Made by a program: the position numbers and the translations under genes
Notes under the pieces: generated by a model
The model's input: the letters and a program-made list of their open reading frames with translations, nothing else
Database searches by the model: none
What the model was told of the DNA's origin: nothing
Shown here: positions 1 through 8,864 of the stretch, in pieces
Numbering within the stretch: the first letter of the stretch is position 1
Layout: every line of letters begins with the position of its first letter
Assembly (NCBI GenBank): GCA_045591175.1
Contig: JAZNSI010000028.1
Coordinates: 1 to 11,772 of the forward strand
Length of the DNA: 11,772 nucleotides
Source: UBA11524 sp045591175
GTDB taxonomy: Bacteria; Bacillota; Clostridia; Christensenellales; Aristaeellaceae
Direction of reading: 5' to 3'

Positions 1-80
1 CTCAAGGGGAAGGCTCTCGCATGGCCCTACGCAATGGTTTCCCCTCGAGGGGAAGCTGTCCCGAAGGGACTGATGAGGTG
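1..80. repeat. Palindromic intergenic repeat element downstream of secA (truncated by window edge)
   Basis: The stretch contains a perfect 16-bp palindrome at 39-54 (centre CCCCTCGAGGGG, 41-52) followed by a second hairpin, GTCCC-GAA-GGGAC, at 58-70 and the tail TGATGAGGTGG. Positions 1-10 (CTCAAGGGGA) look like the right half of another CCCCT-AGGGG palindrome, so the element probably continues left of the window. From memory, intergenic repeats of this style (CCTC/GAGG hairpin, GACAGCTT, short hairpin, TGATGAGGTGG) are widespread in gut Clostridia; this is recall, not a search. It begins about 35 bases past the secA stop. There is no T-tract beside either hairpin, so it is not a convincing intrinsic terminator. 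Confidence 0.7.
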
Positions 81-114
81 GAAATCAGCTGCCTATACCC
101 TCTTCAAGGATAGC

Positions 115-2808
<2,694 letters not shown>

Positions 2809-2902
2809 GGGGAACTCCTTTCGGTATCGGGGATAAGGCCGTGGCGCCGCGGATAAAATGGCGCAGGCCTGTTACTTCCATATAAATAGGGTAAACCAAT
2901 TT

Positions 2903-2931
2903 ATTATATCACACTATGCCATGCCTTGCAA
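2903..2931 (-). promoter_or_regulatory. Sigma-A promoter for secA
   Basis: Read on the minus strand, TTGCAA (2931-2926) and TATAAT (2908-2903) are separated by exactly 17 bases. The -10 is perfect consensus. Transcription would start near 2896, leaving a leader of roughly 90 bases before the secA ATG. The promoter begins 14 bases after the stop of the upstream transglutaminase-like gene, so secA does not depend on read-through from it. Confidence 0.8.
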
Positions 2932-2944
2932 GAAAAACCTGCAA

Positions 2945-3982
2945 TTACTCTGCTCGCTGGAGGATAACGCACTGCTGCGCATCCGAATGGACGATGGAGT
3001 ATGCGCCGTAGAAGGCATCCTCCGGGCAGGCGCGGTTGAAGGCGTCCAGCAGGGAGGTCGTGTCATGGGCGGCGCGGGTGTAGAGGGAGCTGTCTGCGAA
3101 GCGCAGGTTGATCTGCCCCTCCCGTGAGAAAACCCGCAGCGCAGACAGCAATTCCGCCTCCGTGGTGATGACCAGACCCCGCTGGGCATGCCAGTTGTCC
3201 TGCTCGCCGCAAAGGGGGATGTTCTGGCCTGCATCCGGGTAGTGATCCGCCGCCATCTGCCGGGTGGACAGCCCATAGTACCAGCGGGTATTCAGGCCGA
3301 TGCCGTTCTGGTCGTTCCAGGTCAGGTCGAGGAGGGTGTACCCGTTCATGTGCAGGAGGTTCCAGGCATGACGGTCGGTGCGACCGGCGTTATCCGTGGC
3401 ATTGCCGACGATCACGCCGCAGGGGATGCCCTTCATCCGGCAGACGAGCGTGACGGCCTGGGCATAGCCCTCGCAGGTGGCTGCGCCCTGGAGCAGCGGC
3501 CCCACGGCGGTGTGACGCATTTCTTCATCCCCGCCGTAGAGGACGGACTGGCACAGCACATCCAGGATCACGTCCAGGTCGGGGGAGAAATCCGCCGCGA
3601 GCCGGGCCTGGGCCAGCAGCTGCTCCCGGAGGGAGGCAGCCTCTGCGGCGTCCATGCGGTAGGTGGGCTCCAGCCAGGTGGCGTATTCCGGCTTGTTGCG
3701 GTAATACCCTACGGAATAATTCCGCCCCAGGTGGAACAGCTCCGGATAATCCTGCATGAGGCAGCCCATGGCGGCGGAAACGTCGTCGTAGAGGGTCTTG
3801 TCCGGCAGATCGATGTGGGTTTCTCCCCGAAGGATGGGGCCGTAGAGGAAGTCCGCCAATCTGCGCTGCGCATCGGTCAGCGTGAGAACGGACAGCACCG
3901 TGGAATCGGGATAGGGGCGCGATTCTGCCAGGGCGCAGGGGATCAGGCACAGCGCCAGCAGCAGGGCGATCAGCTTTCGCAC
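2945..3982 (-). CDS. Secreted transglutaminase-like cysteine protease-fold protein
   Basis: The protein is 345 residues with an N-terminal signal peptide (about residues 1-19, cleavage after ALA) and no lipobox. The centre carries a transglutaminase-like (papain-fold) core: Cys170 in ATCEGYAQA, His205 in DRHAWNLL and Asp219 in LLDLTWND form the expected Cys-His-Asp triad in the right order and spacing. Such domains in secreted bacterial proteins are usually linked to peptide or isopeptide bond chemistry at the cell surface; the substrate here is unknown. About 120 residues precede the catalytic core in the mature protein and a similar length follows, and I do not recognise either part. The start is GTG (3982-3980), chosen because an ideal AAGGAGG lies 7 bases upstream and the signal peptide begins right there. 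It follows the peptidoglycan-binding lipoprotein gene, separated by a hairpin with a weak T-run, so partial co-transcription is possible. Confidence 0.88.
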   Translation of the reverse strand: MRKLIALLLALCLIPCALAESRPYPDSTVLSVLTLTDAQRRLADFLYGPILRGETHIDLPDKTLYDDVSAAMGCLMQDYPELFHLGRNYSVGYYRNKPEYATWLEPTYRMDAAEAASLREQLLAQARLAADFSPDLDVILDVLCQSVLYGGDEEMRHTAVGPLLQGAATCEGYAQAVTLVCRMKGIPCGVIVGNATDNAGRTDRHAWNLLHMNGYTLLDLTWNDQNGIGLNTRWYYGLSTRQMAADHYPDAGQNIPLCGEQDNWHAQRGLVITTEAELLSALRVFSREGQINLRFADSSLYTRAAHDTTSLLDAFNRACPEDAFYGAYSIVHSDAQQCVILQRAE

Positions 3983-4005
3983 GGGGAACCTCCTTGGATG
4001 ATTGG

Positions 4006-4041
4006 AAAAGGGGAGCAGCCGGTTTGTGCGGGCTGCTCCCC
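4006..4041 (-). terminator. Hairpin, probable weak or leaky terminator after the peptidoglycan-binding lipoprotein gene
   Basis: Positions 4010-4020 and 4031-4041 form a perfect 11-bp stem (GGGAGCAGCC / GGCTGCTCCC core) with a 10-base loop. On the minus strand it is followed by only CTTTTCC, a short T-run. The ribosome-binding site of the next gene begins about 10 bases further on. No separate promoter is visible for that gene, so some read-through through this hairpin is likely. Confidence 0.65.
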
Positions 4042-4059
4042 CAGGGGTGTCGGTTGTGA

Positions 4060-6252
4060 TTACCAGGCGGGATTGGCGGTGCCGGAGTACAGGACGCGCT
4101 GGGTCTCGCTGTCAGCCTTGCCGGTGACGGACAGACCGTTGCGGCGCTGGAAGTTCTTCACCGCTTCCACCGTAGCATTGTCGAACTCGCCGGTGATCTC
4201 GCCCAGGTAGCCCAGGTTGTACAGGCTCTCCTGCAGCTCCACCACCAGGGTGCCCTTGCTGCCCTTGCTCAGGCTGTCATAGCTGCCGGAGGAGGAAGTG
4301 GCGCTCAGGGCGTTGCCGGAGTAGAGGACCTTCAGGGTCTTGGAGCCTGCCACGCCGTCCACGGGGCTGATGCCGTTCTGCACCTGGAAGGCGCGCACGG
4401 CATTGGCAGTGGTATCGCCGTATTCGCCGGAGATGGGGCCGTCATAGTAGCCCAGCTCGTACAGCACATACTGCAGGTTGCGCACCTTGGTGCCGGAGGA
4501 GCCCTTCTTGAGGCTGGTGGAGGTATCCGCGCTGGAGGCGGAGGTGTTGTACAGCAGCATCTGGGTGGCGGGGCCGGCGATGCCGTCGACCTTCAGGCCG
4601 TACTGCTTCTGGAAGGCCTTCACGCCTGCGTACACGCCGCTGCCATAGGTGGAATCCAGCTTGCCGGAGTAATAGCCGCGGTTCTTCAGCGCCTGCTGCA
4701 GCTTCTTGACCTCCGCGCCGGTGTCGCCCCAGCGCAGCGTGGTGTAGCCGCCCACGGTCACGTCGCCGGAATCCTCGGGGGCCACGACGTCCTCTTCATC
4801 GAAATAGGTATCGTCCTCTTCGTTGCGGGCGTCTTCATCGTCCTGGTAGTAATCCGCGTCGCGGGCGTCAGCGGAGTAGAGCTTGTTCAGGGTCGCGGTG
4901 GTGGCGCGGCCATCGGCGGTGAGGCCGTTGGCCTTCTGGAAGGCGATCAGCGCGGACTTGGTCACATTGCCGAACTCGCCGTCCGCGGTGGACTTGTAGA
5001 AGCCCAGCTCCTTCAGACGCTTCTGCATCGCGGTGACCGCGGGATTCTCATCGCCGGGATCCAGGGCCATGCCCAGGGACGCAGCAGGGGTCTTGGTGGT
5101 GGCGGCGCCCGCGCCGTAGAGGATCTTGAGGGTGTCGGGGCCGGCGATGCCGTCCTTCCACAGGCTGGAGTAGCGGGACTGGAAGGCCTTCACGGCGTAC
5201 TCCGTGGCGGCGCCGTACTTGCCGTCGGCAACGCCGTCCAGCCAGCCCAGCTCGATCAGGCGATTTTGAAGCGTACGCACCTTGGTGCCGGAGGTGCCCA
5301 GCTCAAGGTAGTAGTTGAGGTTCTCCGCCTTGGGCGTTGCGGTGGGGCGGGCCGTGGGGGTCGCAGTGGGCCTGGGCGTCCGGGTAGGATCGGAGGGCGC
5401 GCGCTTGGCAGAGGAGGAATAGAGCTTGTTCAGCGTTGCATTGCCGGCCTTGCCGTCCACGGTCAGGTTGTTGTTGGCCTGGAAGGCGCGAACGGCTGCC
5501 TCGGTGGCGTCGCCGAAGTCGCCGTCGGCGCTGCCGCGCAGGTAGCCCAGATCCTTCAGGCGCTGCTGCATCTTCTTGATCTCCGCGCCGGAGTCGCCGT
5601 TCTTGTAGGAGGTGAAGGGCGTAGCCGTGGCGCGGGGGGTATTGGTGGCGGTGGTGGTGGGTGCCTTCTTGGCGGAGGCGGAGTAGAGCTTGTTCAGCGT
5701 AGCGCTGCCGGCCTTGCCGTCCACGGTCAGGCCATGCTGAGCCTGGAAGGCCTTGACAGCGGTTTCCGTGGCTGCGCCAAAGTCGCCGTCCGCAGAGCCC
5801 TTGAGGTAACCCAGCTCCTTCAGGCGCTGCTGCATGCGGCGCACTTCCTCGCCGGAGGAGCCATTCTTCAGGGTGGTGGAGGTGGCGGACTGGTCAGGCG
5901 TGGCCGTCGCGCCATTGATGATGATCACCGGGGTGATCTGCGCGATGGGGTTGCTGACCCCGCCGCCGATGCCGGAGATATCCACCGTGGGGGTCGCCGT
6001 CGCGCCGCCGGTGAAGGGGTTGCGGGTGAAGAACGGCGTGGGGGACGGGGTCGCGGTCGCCACCGGCACATAGGGGGTGTTGGTGATCTGCGGCGCGATG
6101 GACTGGAAGGGCAGATCGCCGTCGGTGACCACATAGCCGCTGTTGGCGTTGATGTCATCCGGGGGCACGACGCAGCCCGTGAGCAGCATGCACAGCGCCA
6201 GCATGCCAATGAGGCTGAGAATCTTGATCAGGCGCAAGTTGCTGTTCTTCAT
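4060..6252 (-). CDS. Lipoprotein with seven peptidoglycan-binding (PG_binding_1) repeats
   Basis: The protein is 730 residues. The N-terminus is a lipoprotein signal with lipobox L-T-G-Cys27, so the mature protein is tethered to the outer face of the membrane. Seven copies of the PG_binding_1 three-helix domain follow at about residues 128-194, 216-283, 316-383, 397-463, 506-572, 581-648 and 661-727. Each has the pattern GxxGxxVxxLQxxLxxLGY, DGxFGxxTxxAVxxFQ, GLxVDGxAGxxTLxxLY. Repeats 1 and 2 are most alike. Threonine-proline linkers (TATPTP style) lie at 55-127, 195-215 and 284-310. A very acidic tyrosine-containing segment at 464-495 splits repeats 4 and 5. No hydrolase, peptidase or transpeptidase domain is visible, so the likely role is a structural cell-wall anchor or spacer (inference). 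The ATG at 6252 is preceded by AAGGAGG at an 11-base distance, rather long. Confidence 0.92.
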   Translation of the reverse strand: MKNSNLRLIKILSLIGMLALCMLLTGCVVPPDDINANSGYVVTDGDLPFQSIAPQITNTPYVPVATATPSPTPFFTRNPFTGGATATPTVDISGIGGGVSNPIAQITPVIIINGATATPDQSATSTTLKNGSSGEEVRRMQQRLKELGYLKGSADGDFGAATETAVKAFQAQHGLTVDGKAGSATLNKLYSASAKKAPTTTATNTPRATATPFTSYKNGDSGAEIKKMQQRLKDLGYLRGSADGDFGDATEAAVRAFQANNNLTVDGKAGNATLNKLYSSSAKRAPSDPTRTPRPTATPTARPTATPKAENLNYYLELGTSGTKVRTLQNRLIELGWLDGVADGKYGAATEYAVKAFQSRYSSLWKDGIAGPDTLKILYGAGAATTKTPAASLGMALDPGDENPAVTAMQKRLKELGFYKSTADGEFGNVTKSALIAFQKANGLTADGRATTATLNKLYSADARDADYYQDDEDARNEEDDTYFDEEDVVAPEDSGDVTVGGYTTLRWGDTGAEVKKLQQALKNRGYYSGKLDSTYGSGVYAGVKAFQKQYGLKVDGIAGPATQMLLYNTSASSADTSTSLKKGSSGTKVRNLQYVLYELGYYDGPISGEYGDTTANAVRAFQVQNGISPVDGVAGSKTLKVLYSGNALSATSSSGSYDSLSKGSKGTLVVELQESLYNLGYLGEITGEFDNATVEAVKNFQRRNGLSVTGKADSETQRVLYSGTANPAW

Positions 6253-6368
6253 GGTGTGAATATCCTCCTTGAAAGTCTTATCCAGCGGGACGAGCCCGGT
6301 TTCATGCGTAAATGGGGGGCGTCTGCCGTCTTTGGGAACGGCATGGAGCCAATATATGTACAGATACT

Positions 6369-6397
6369 ATTGTACACGTTAACCGGCAAACGTGCAA
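6369..6397 (-). promoter_or_regulatory. Sigma-A promoter for the peptidoglycan-binding lipoprotein gene
   Basis: On the minus strand TTGCAC (6397-6392) and TACAAT (6374-6369) are separated by 17 bases. The predicted start near 6362 gives a leader of about 110 bases. The rest of the 311-base gap 6253-6563 holds the terminator at 6524-6546; I see nothing else in it. Confidence 0.75.
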
Positions 6398-6523
6398 GCG
6401 CTAAATTTCGCCGAAGCTGGCATCGGATGGAGAAAATTGGCCGCCTGCAACAATAATAACGAATGAGCGGTGGATTTTCTTTCATCCGCGGCGGAAAATT
6501 CCGGAAAAATATTGCGGGAATGT

Positions 6524-6546
6524 AAAAAGCCTCCCCGAAGGGAGGC
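6524..6546 (-). terminator. Intrinsic terminator of the two-repeat secreted protein gene
   Basis: A perfect 7-bp stem, GCCTCCC (6546-6540 on the minus strand) and GGGAGGC (6535-6529), closes on a stable TTCG tetraloop and is followed by five Ts (6528-6524). It lies 17 bases past the stop codon. The same 23 bases recur after the rubrerythrin gene. Confidence 0.92.
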
Positions 6547-6563
6547 GGAGGATGGACGAAGGA

Positions 6564-7517
6564 TTACTGAGCGGCCTTGGTGAGCAGCTTCATGAAATCA
6601 GCAGTGCCGATGGTGCAGCTGGCAATCACATCGAACTCGGAGGGGTTGGTAGCGATGGCGATGGCCTCATCCAGGGTCTTGCCGGTGATGAAGGTGCAGA
6701 AGCCGGCAGCCTGCTCGTACCATTCCTTGCCGATGGGGGAGATGTCCTTCATGCCGTAGCCTTCCTTCAGCTCGTTCTTGGTCTGAACGGCGACGGTCAG
6801 ATCAGAGGTGATCTTGCCTTCGGCGTTGAAAGCGACATTGGCCTGCACGGCGTCGATGTAAGCAGAGGTGACCACATCGCCATTCAGGGTGAACATGCCC
6901 ACATGGGTGTAGACCTGAGCCTGACCGGCAGCGGTGGCGGTGGCGTCCTTGGACTTGCTCATGGTGGAAACCTGGGTCAGCTTCAGCACGTCGCCGGCCT
7001 TGGCGCCGCGATGTTCAGCCTTGGCCACGGCATCCAGCACGCCGGGCAGGAACTCGTTCACGGTCAGGGTGCAGGAAGCGACGATGTCAACGACCTGGTT
7101 CTTCTCGTTGAGAGTTGCAGCCTGCAGCTCTTCGACGGTCTTGCCGACGCACCAGGCAGCGAAAGCATTGGCCTGCTCGTTCCACTCAGCAGAGATGGAA
7201 GAAGCGCGACGCATGCCGTAGCCGTCGCCCAGCTCCAGCTTGGACTGGAACTCGGTGGCCTTGTCGGTCGTGATCTTGCCGGTAGCATCAAAGGCAATCT
7301 TGCCCTGAATCATGTCGATCACACAGGCGGTGATGACGCCGTTGTCGTCCACCGACACAGCGGTGATGGCGATGTTGGCCTGAGCCTGGCCGTCCTTGGA
7401 GCTGGTCAGGCTGGTGATGAAGGACAGGCCGGTCTTCACGGGAGCAGCCTCTTCAGCCACAGCAGCGAAGGGAACCAGCATGCACAGAATCAGGAGCAGG
7501 GAGAGAATCTTCTTCAT
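6564..7517 (-). CDS. Secreted two-repeat protein, divergent FMN-binding-domain relative
   Basis: The protein is 317 residues with a Sec signal peptide (cleavage after AVA, about residue 21) and two copies of a roughly 140-residue domain, about residues 28-165 and 178-314. Both copies share a strand-turn-strand start (GQAQ, then DDNGVIT or LNGDVVT, then ID), FDATGKIT or FNAEGKIT, a GYGM motif, an EW-EQA helix and a GKT turn. No catalytic motif is obvious. The order of elements parallels the FMN-binding modules encoded at 9953-11772: compare F-x-x-W-C-V-G-K-T with F-L-A-Q-F-I-G-K-T, then DIVASCTLT (144-152) and DVIASCTIG (296-304) with DVLAGATVT. The Thr that would accept FMN is kept (150, 302), but the preceding Gly-Ala is Ser-Cys. 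Homology to FMN_bind is my inference. The gene has its own promoter and terminator; the ATG follows AAAGGAG by 10 bases. Confidence 0.75.
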   Translation of the reverse strand: MKKILSLLLILCMLVPFAAVAEEAAPVKTGLSFITSLTSSKDGQAQANIAITAVSVDDNGVITACVIDMIQGKIAFDATGKITTDKATEFQSKLELGDGYGMRRASSISAEWNEQANAFAAWCVGKTVEELQAATLNEKNQVVDIVASCTLTVNEFLPGVLDAVAKAEHRGAKAGDVLKLTQVSTMSKSKDATATAAGQAQVYTHVGMFTLNGDVVTSAYIDAVQANVAFNAEGKITSDLTVAVQTKNELKEGYGMKDISPIGKEWYEQAAGFCTFITGKTLDEAIAIATNPSEFDVIASCTIGTADFMKLLTKAAQ

Positions 7518-7541
7518 GATTGACGATCTCCTTTGTAGTAT

Positions 7542-7558
7542 TTGCGGTTGTTCCGCAA
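7542..7558 (-). promoter_or_regulatory. Stem-loop at the 5' end of the two-repeat protein mRNA
   Basis: TTGCGG (7558-7553 on the minus strand) pairs with CCGCAA (7547-7542) across a 5-base loop. With the promoter at 7563-7591, transcription would start close to 7556, so the mRNA would begin with this hairpin. 5'-terminal hairpins can protect messages from decay; an operator overlapping the start site is the alternative. Neither is tested. Confidence 0.45.
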
Positions 7559-7562
7559 TGAC

Positions 7563-7591
7563 ATTTTATGTACAAACGGCGCATATGTCAA
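7563..7591 (-). promoter_or_regulatory. Strong sigma-A promoter for the two-repeat protein gene
   Basis: On the minus strand a perfect TTGACA (7591-7586) and TAAAAT (7568-7563) are spaced by 17 bases. Upstream (7592-7680) is markedly AT-rich with A and T tracts, consistent with an UP element, in contrast to the GC-rich genes around it. This suggests high constitutive expression. Apart from this promoter and the rubrerythrin terminator I see nothing else in 7518-7748. Confidence 0.85.
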
Positions 7592-7707
7592 CAAGAAAAT
7601 TTGTTAAAAATCAATAAGAAGTGTCTAACTGGTCAATAAATATAACAAAAATGATGATAAATATAGGATTTAATAGGCGGTGAAACATAACTGAATTTGT
7701 GGCAAAC

Positions 7708-7730
7708 AAAAAGCCTCCCCGAAGGGAGGC
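7708..7730 (-). terminator. Intrinsic terminator of the rubrerythrin gene
   Basis: A 7-bp stem (7730-7724 with 7719-7713 on the minus strand) has a TTCG tetraloop and a run of five Ts (7712-7708), 18 bases past the stop. It is identical over 23 bases to the terminator at 6524-6546. Confidence 0.92.
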
Positions 7731-7748
7731 CGGAATCCGGCTGGGGGA

Positions 7749-8291
7749 TCAGTAATTCTCCGCCTTGATGGCGAAGTAGGACTGGGGATGATCGCACACG
7801 GGGCAGATTTCGGGGGCTTTCTTGCCGACCACGATGTGGCCGCAGTTGCCGCACTCCCAGATCATGTCGCCGTCGCGGGAGAAGACGATACCCGTCTCCA
7901 CGTTGTTCAGCAGCTTGCGGTAGCGCTCCTCGTGGGCCTTCTCGATCTGGCCGACCATGCGGAACTTCGCAGCGATCTCCGGGAAGCCCTCGGCGTCGGC
8001 TTCGTCCGCCATGCGGGCGTACATGTCGGTCCACTCGGCGTTCTCGCCCTCGGCAGCGTGGAGCAGGTTGGTGGCGGTATCCTGGATCTTGCCGCCCTCC
8101 AGGAGCTTGAACCATATCTTGGCATGCTCCTTCTCGTTGTTGGCGGTAGCCTCGAACAGCTCGGCGATCTGCACATAGCCGTCCTTCTTGGCCTTGGAGG
8201 CAAAGTAGGTGTACTTGTTGCGGGCCATGGATTCGCCGGCGAAGGCTTCCATCAGGTTCAGTTCGGTCTTGGTGCCCTTGATGCTCTTCAT
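7749..8291 (-). CDS. rbr: Rubrerythrin
   Basis: Rubrerythrin is a cytoplasmic diiron peroxidase that reduces hydrogen peroxide in anaerobes. The 180-residue protein has the normal length and domain order. The N-terminal ferritin-like four-helix bundle supplies diiron ligands Glu20, Glu53-x-x-His56, acidic residues around 97-101, and Glu117-x-x-His120. The C-terminal rubredoxin-like domain has CGNC (147-150) and CPVC (163-166) for the FeCys4 site. An open frame extends far upstream of 8291 without a stop, but the ATG at 8291-8289 is the start: it has AAGGAGG eight bases upstream and begins exactly where the family begins. The gene is divergent from the flavoprotein operon at 8493; the two share a 200-base intergenic region. 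Confidence 0.97.
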   Translation of the reverse strand: MKSIKGTKTELNLMEAFAGESMARNKYTYFASKAKKDGYVQIAELFEATANNEKEHAKIWFKLLEGGKIQDTATNLLHAAEGENAEWTDMYARMADEADAEGFPEIAAKFRMVGQIEKAHEERYRKLLNNVETGIVFSRDGDMIWECGNCGHIVVGKKAPEICPVCDHPQSYFAIKAENY

Positions 8292-8315
8292 GTCGATATC
8301 CTCCTTAAAACGTTT

Positions 8316-8336
8316 GCATCGGGTGATGCTATTATA
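8316..8336 (-). promoter_or_regulatory. Rubrerythrin promoter -10 with an inverted repeat over the start site
   Basis: A perfect TATAAT lies at 8336-8331 on the minus strand, in the larger palindrome TATTATAATA. No good -35 is found at 17 bases; TTTCAC lies 19 bases upstream of TATAAT (16 if TATTAT is used). Immediately downstream a perfect inverted repeat, GCATC-N4-GATGC (8316-8329), covers the predicted start. A weak -35 plus a repeat over the start is what an activator- or repressor-controlled promoter looks like, but no regulator is identified. Confidence 0.6.
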
Positions 8337-8416
8337 ATACCCCATATTCGACGGAGTGAAACCAAATTCCTGCATGAATTTTTGCATAAGGCGGCCCCGG
8401 AAATGATTGTCGTTGG

Positions 8417-8445
8417 TTGACTGGGCGGGCAGGACGTGGTATAAT
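8417..8445 (+). promoter_or_regulatory. Sigma-A promoter of the flavoprotein operon
   Basis: TTGACT (8417-8422) and TATAAT (8440-8445) are separated by 17 bases. Transcription would begin near 8452, about 40 bases before the first start codon. It points away from the rubrerythrin promoter. Confidence 0.88.
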
Positions 8446-8492
8446 CTATTCTGTATCTTTGTGCCGCTGTGCAAGTGGCAGAAAGGGGCCCC

Positions 8493-8864
8493 ATGGATAA
8501 GAAAAATTTTCTGGTGATCGGGATCATCGTGCTGCTGACGGCGGTGCTGCTGACGGTGGCGATCCTCACCCGCCCTATGACGGCGGTGGAGGAGGACATG
8601 GTCATCATCACCATTGGCGGCAAGGAATATGCCCGCGTCCCCCTGTCCAAACCGCAGACCGTCACCGTCGCGCAGGACAATGGCTGCGTCAACGTGGTGG
8701 AGGTCAGCGACCACGGCGCGGTGATGGTCTCCTCCACCTGCGACAATCAGCTGTGCGTCGAGATGGGCGAGGTCACCGTGGACAACTGGGAATTCCGGCC
8801 CAATCAGCAATTTATCATCTGCCTGCCCAACCGGGTGAGCGTTGAACTGGCGGTGACAGAATGA
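8493..8864 (+). CDS. Membrane-anchored NusG domain II-containing protein
   Basis: The 123-residue protein has one N-terminal transmembrane segment (about residues 6-26) and an extracytosolic domain of the NusG_II family (about 33-121). It shows the family hallmarks of a cysteine pair, here C83-DNQL-C88, and a terminal CLPN motif with C110 followed by RVSVEL. Despite the family name this is not the transcription factor NusG. Stand-alone NusG_II proteins are, to my knowledge, common in Firmicutes next to ApbE and RnfG-like genes, and their biochemical role is not established. The ATG at 8493 is preferred over an in-frame GTG at 8469: GAAAGGGG lies just upstream and the membrane segment starts directly after. 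It is the first gene of the operon, and its stop overlaps the next start as ATGA. Confidence 0.87.
   Translation: MDKKNFLVIGIIVLLTAVLLTVAILTRPMTAVEEDMVIITIGGKEYARVPLSKPQTVTVAQDNGCVNVVEVSDHGAVMVSSTCDNQLCVEMGEVTVDNWEFRPNQQFIICLPNRVSVELAVTE

Noticed and set aside
5266..6456. Gly/Arg/Val-rich open frame opposite the peptidoglycan-binding lipoprotein
   Set aside because: It is the complement of a seven-repeat gene with clear domains; composition is low complexity and there is no suitable ribosome-binding site.
8327..8340. PerR box at the rubrerythrin promoter
   Set aside because: TATTATAATA resembles part of the TTATAAT-N-ATTATAA operator, but it is essentially the -10 element itself and lacks the spaced second half.
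8469..8492. Alternative GTG start for the NusG_II protein
   Set aside because: It would add eight residues before the membrane segment and has no good ribosome-binding site; ATG 8493 has one.
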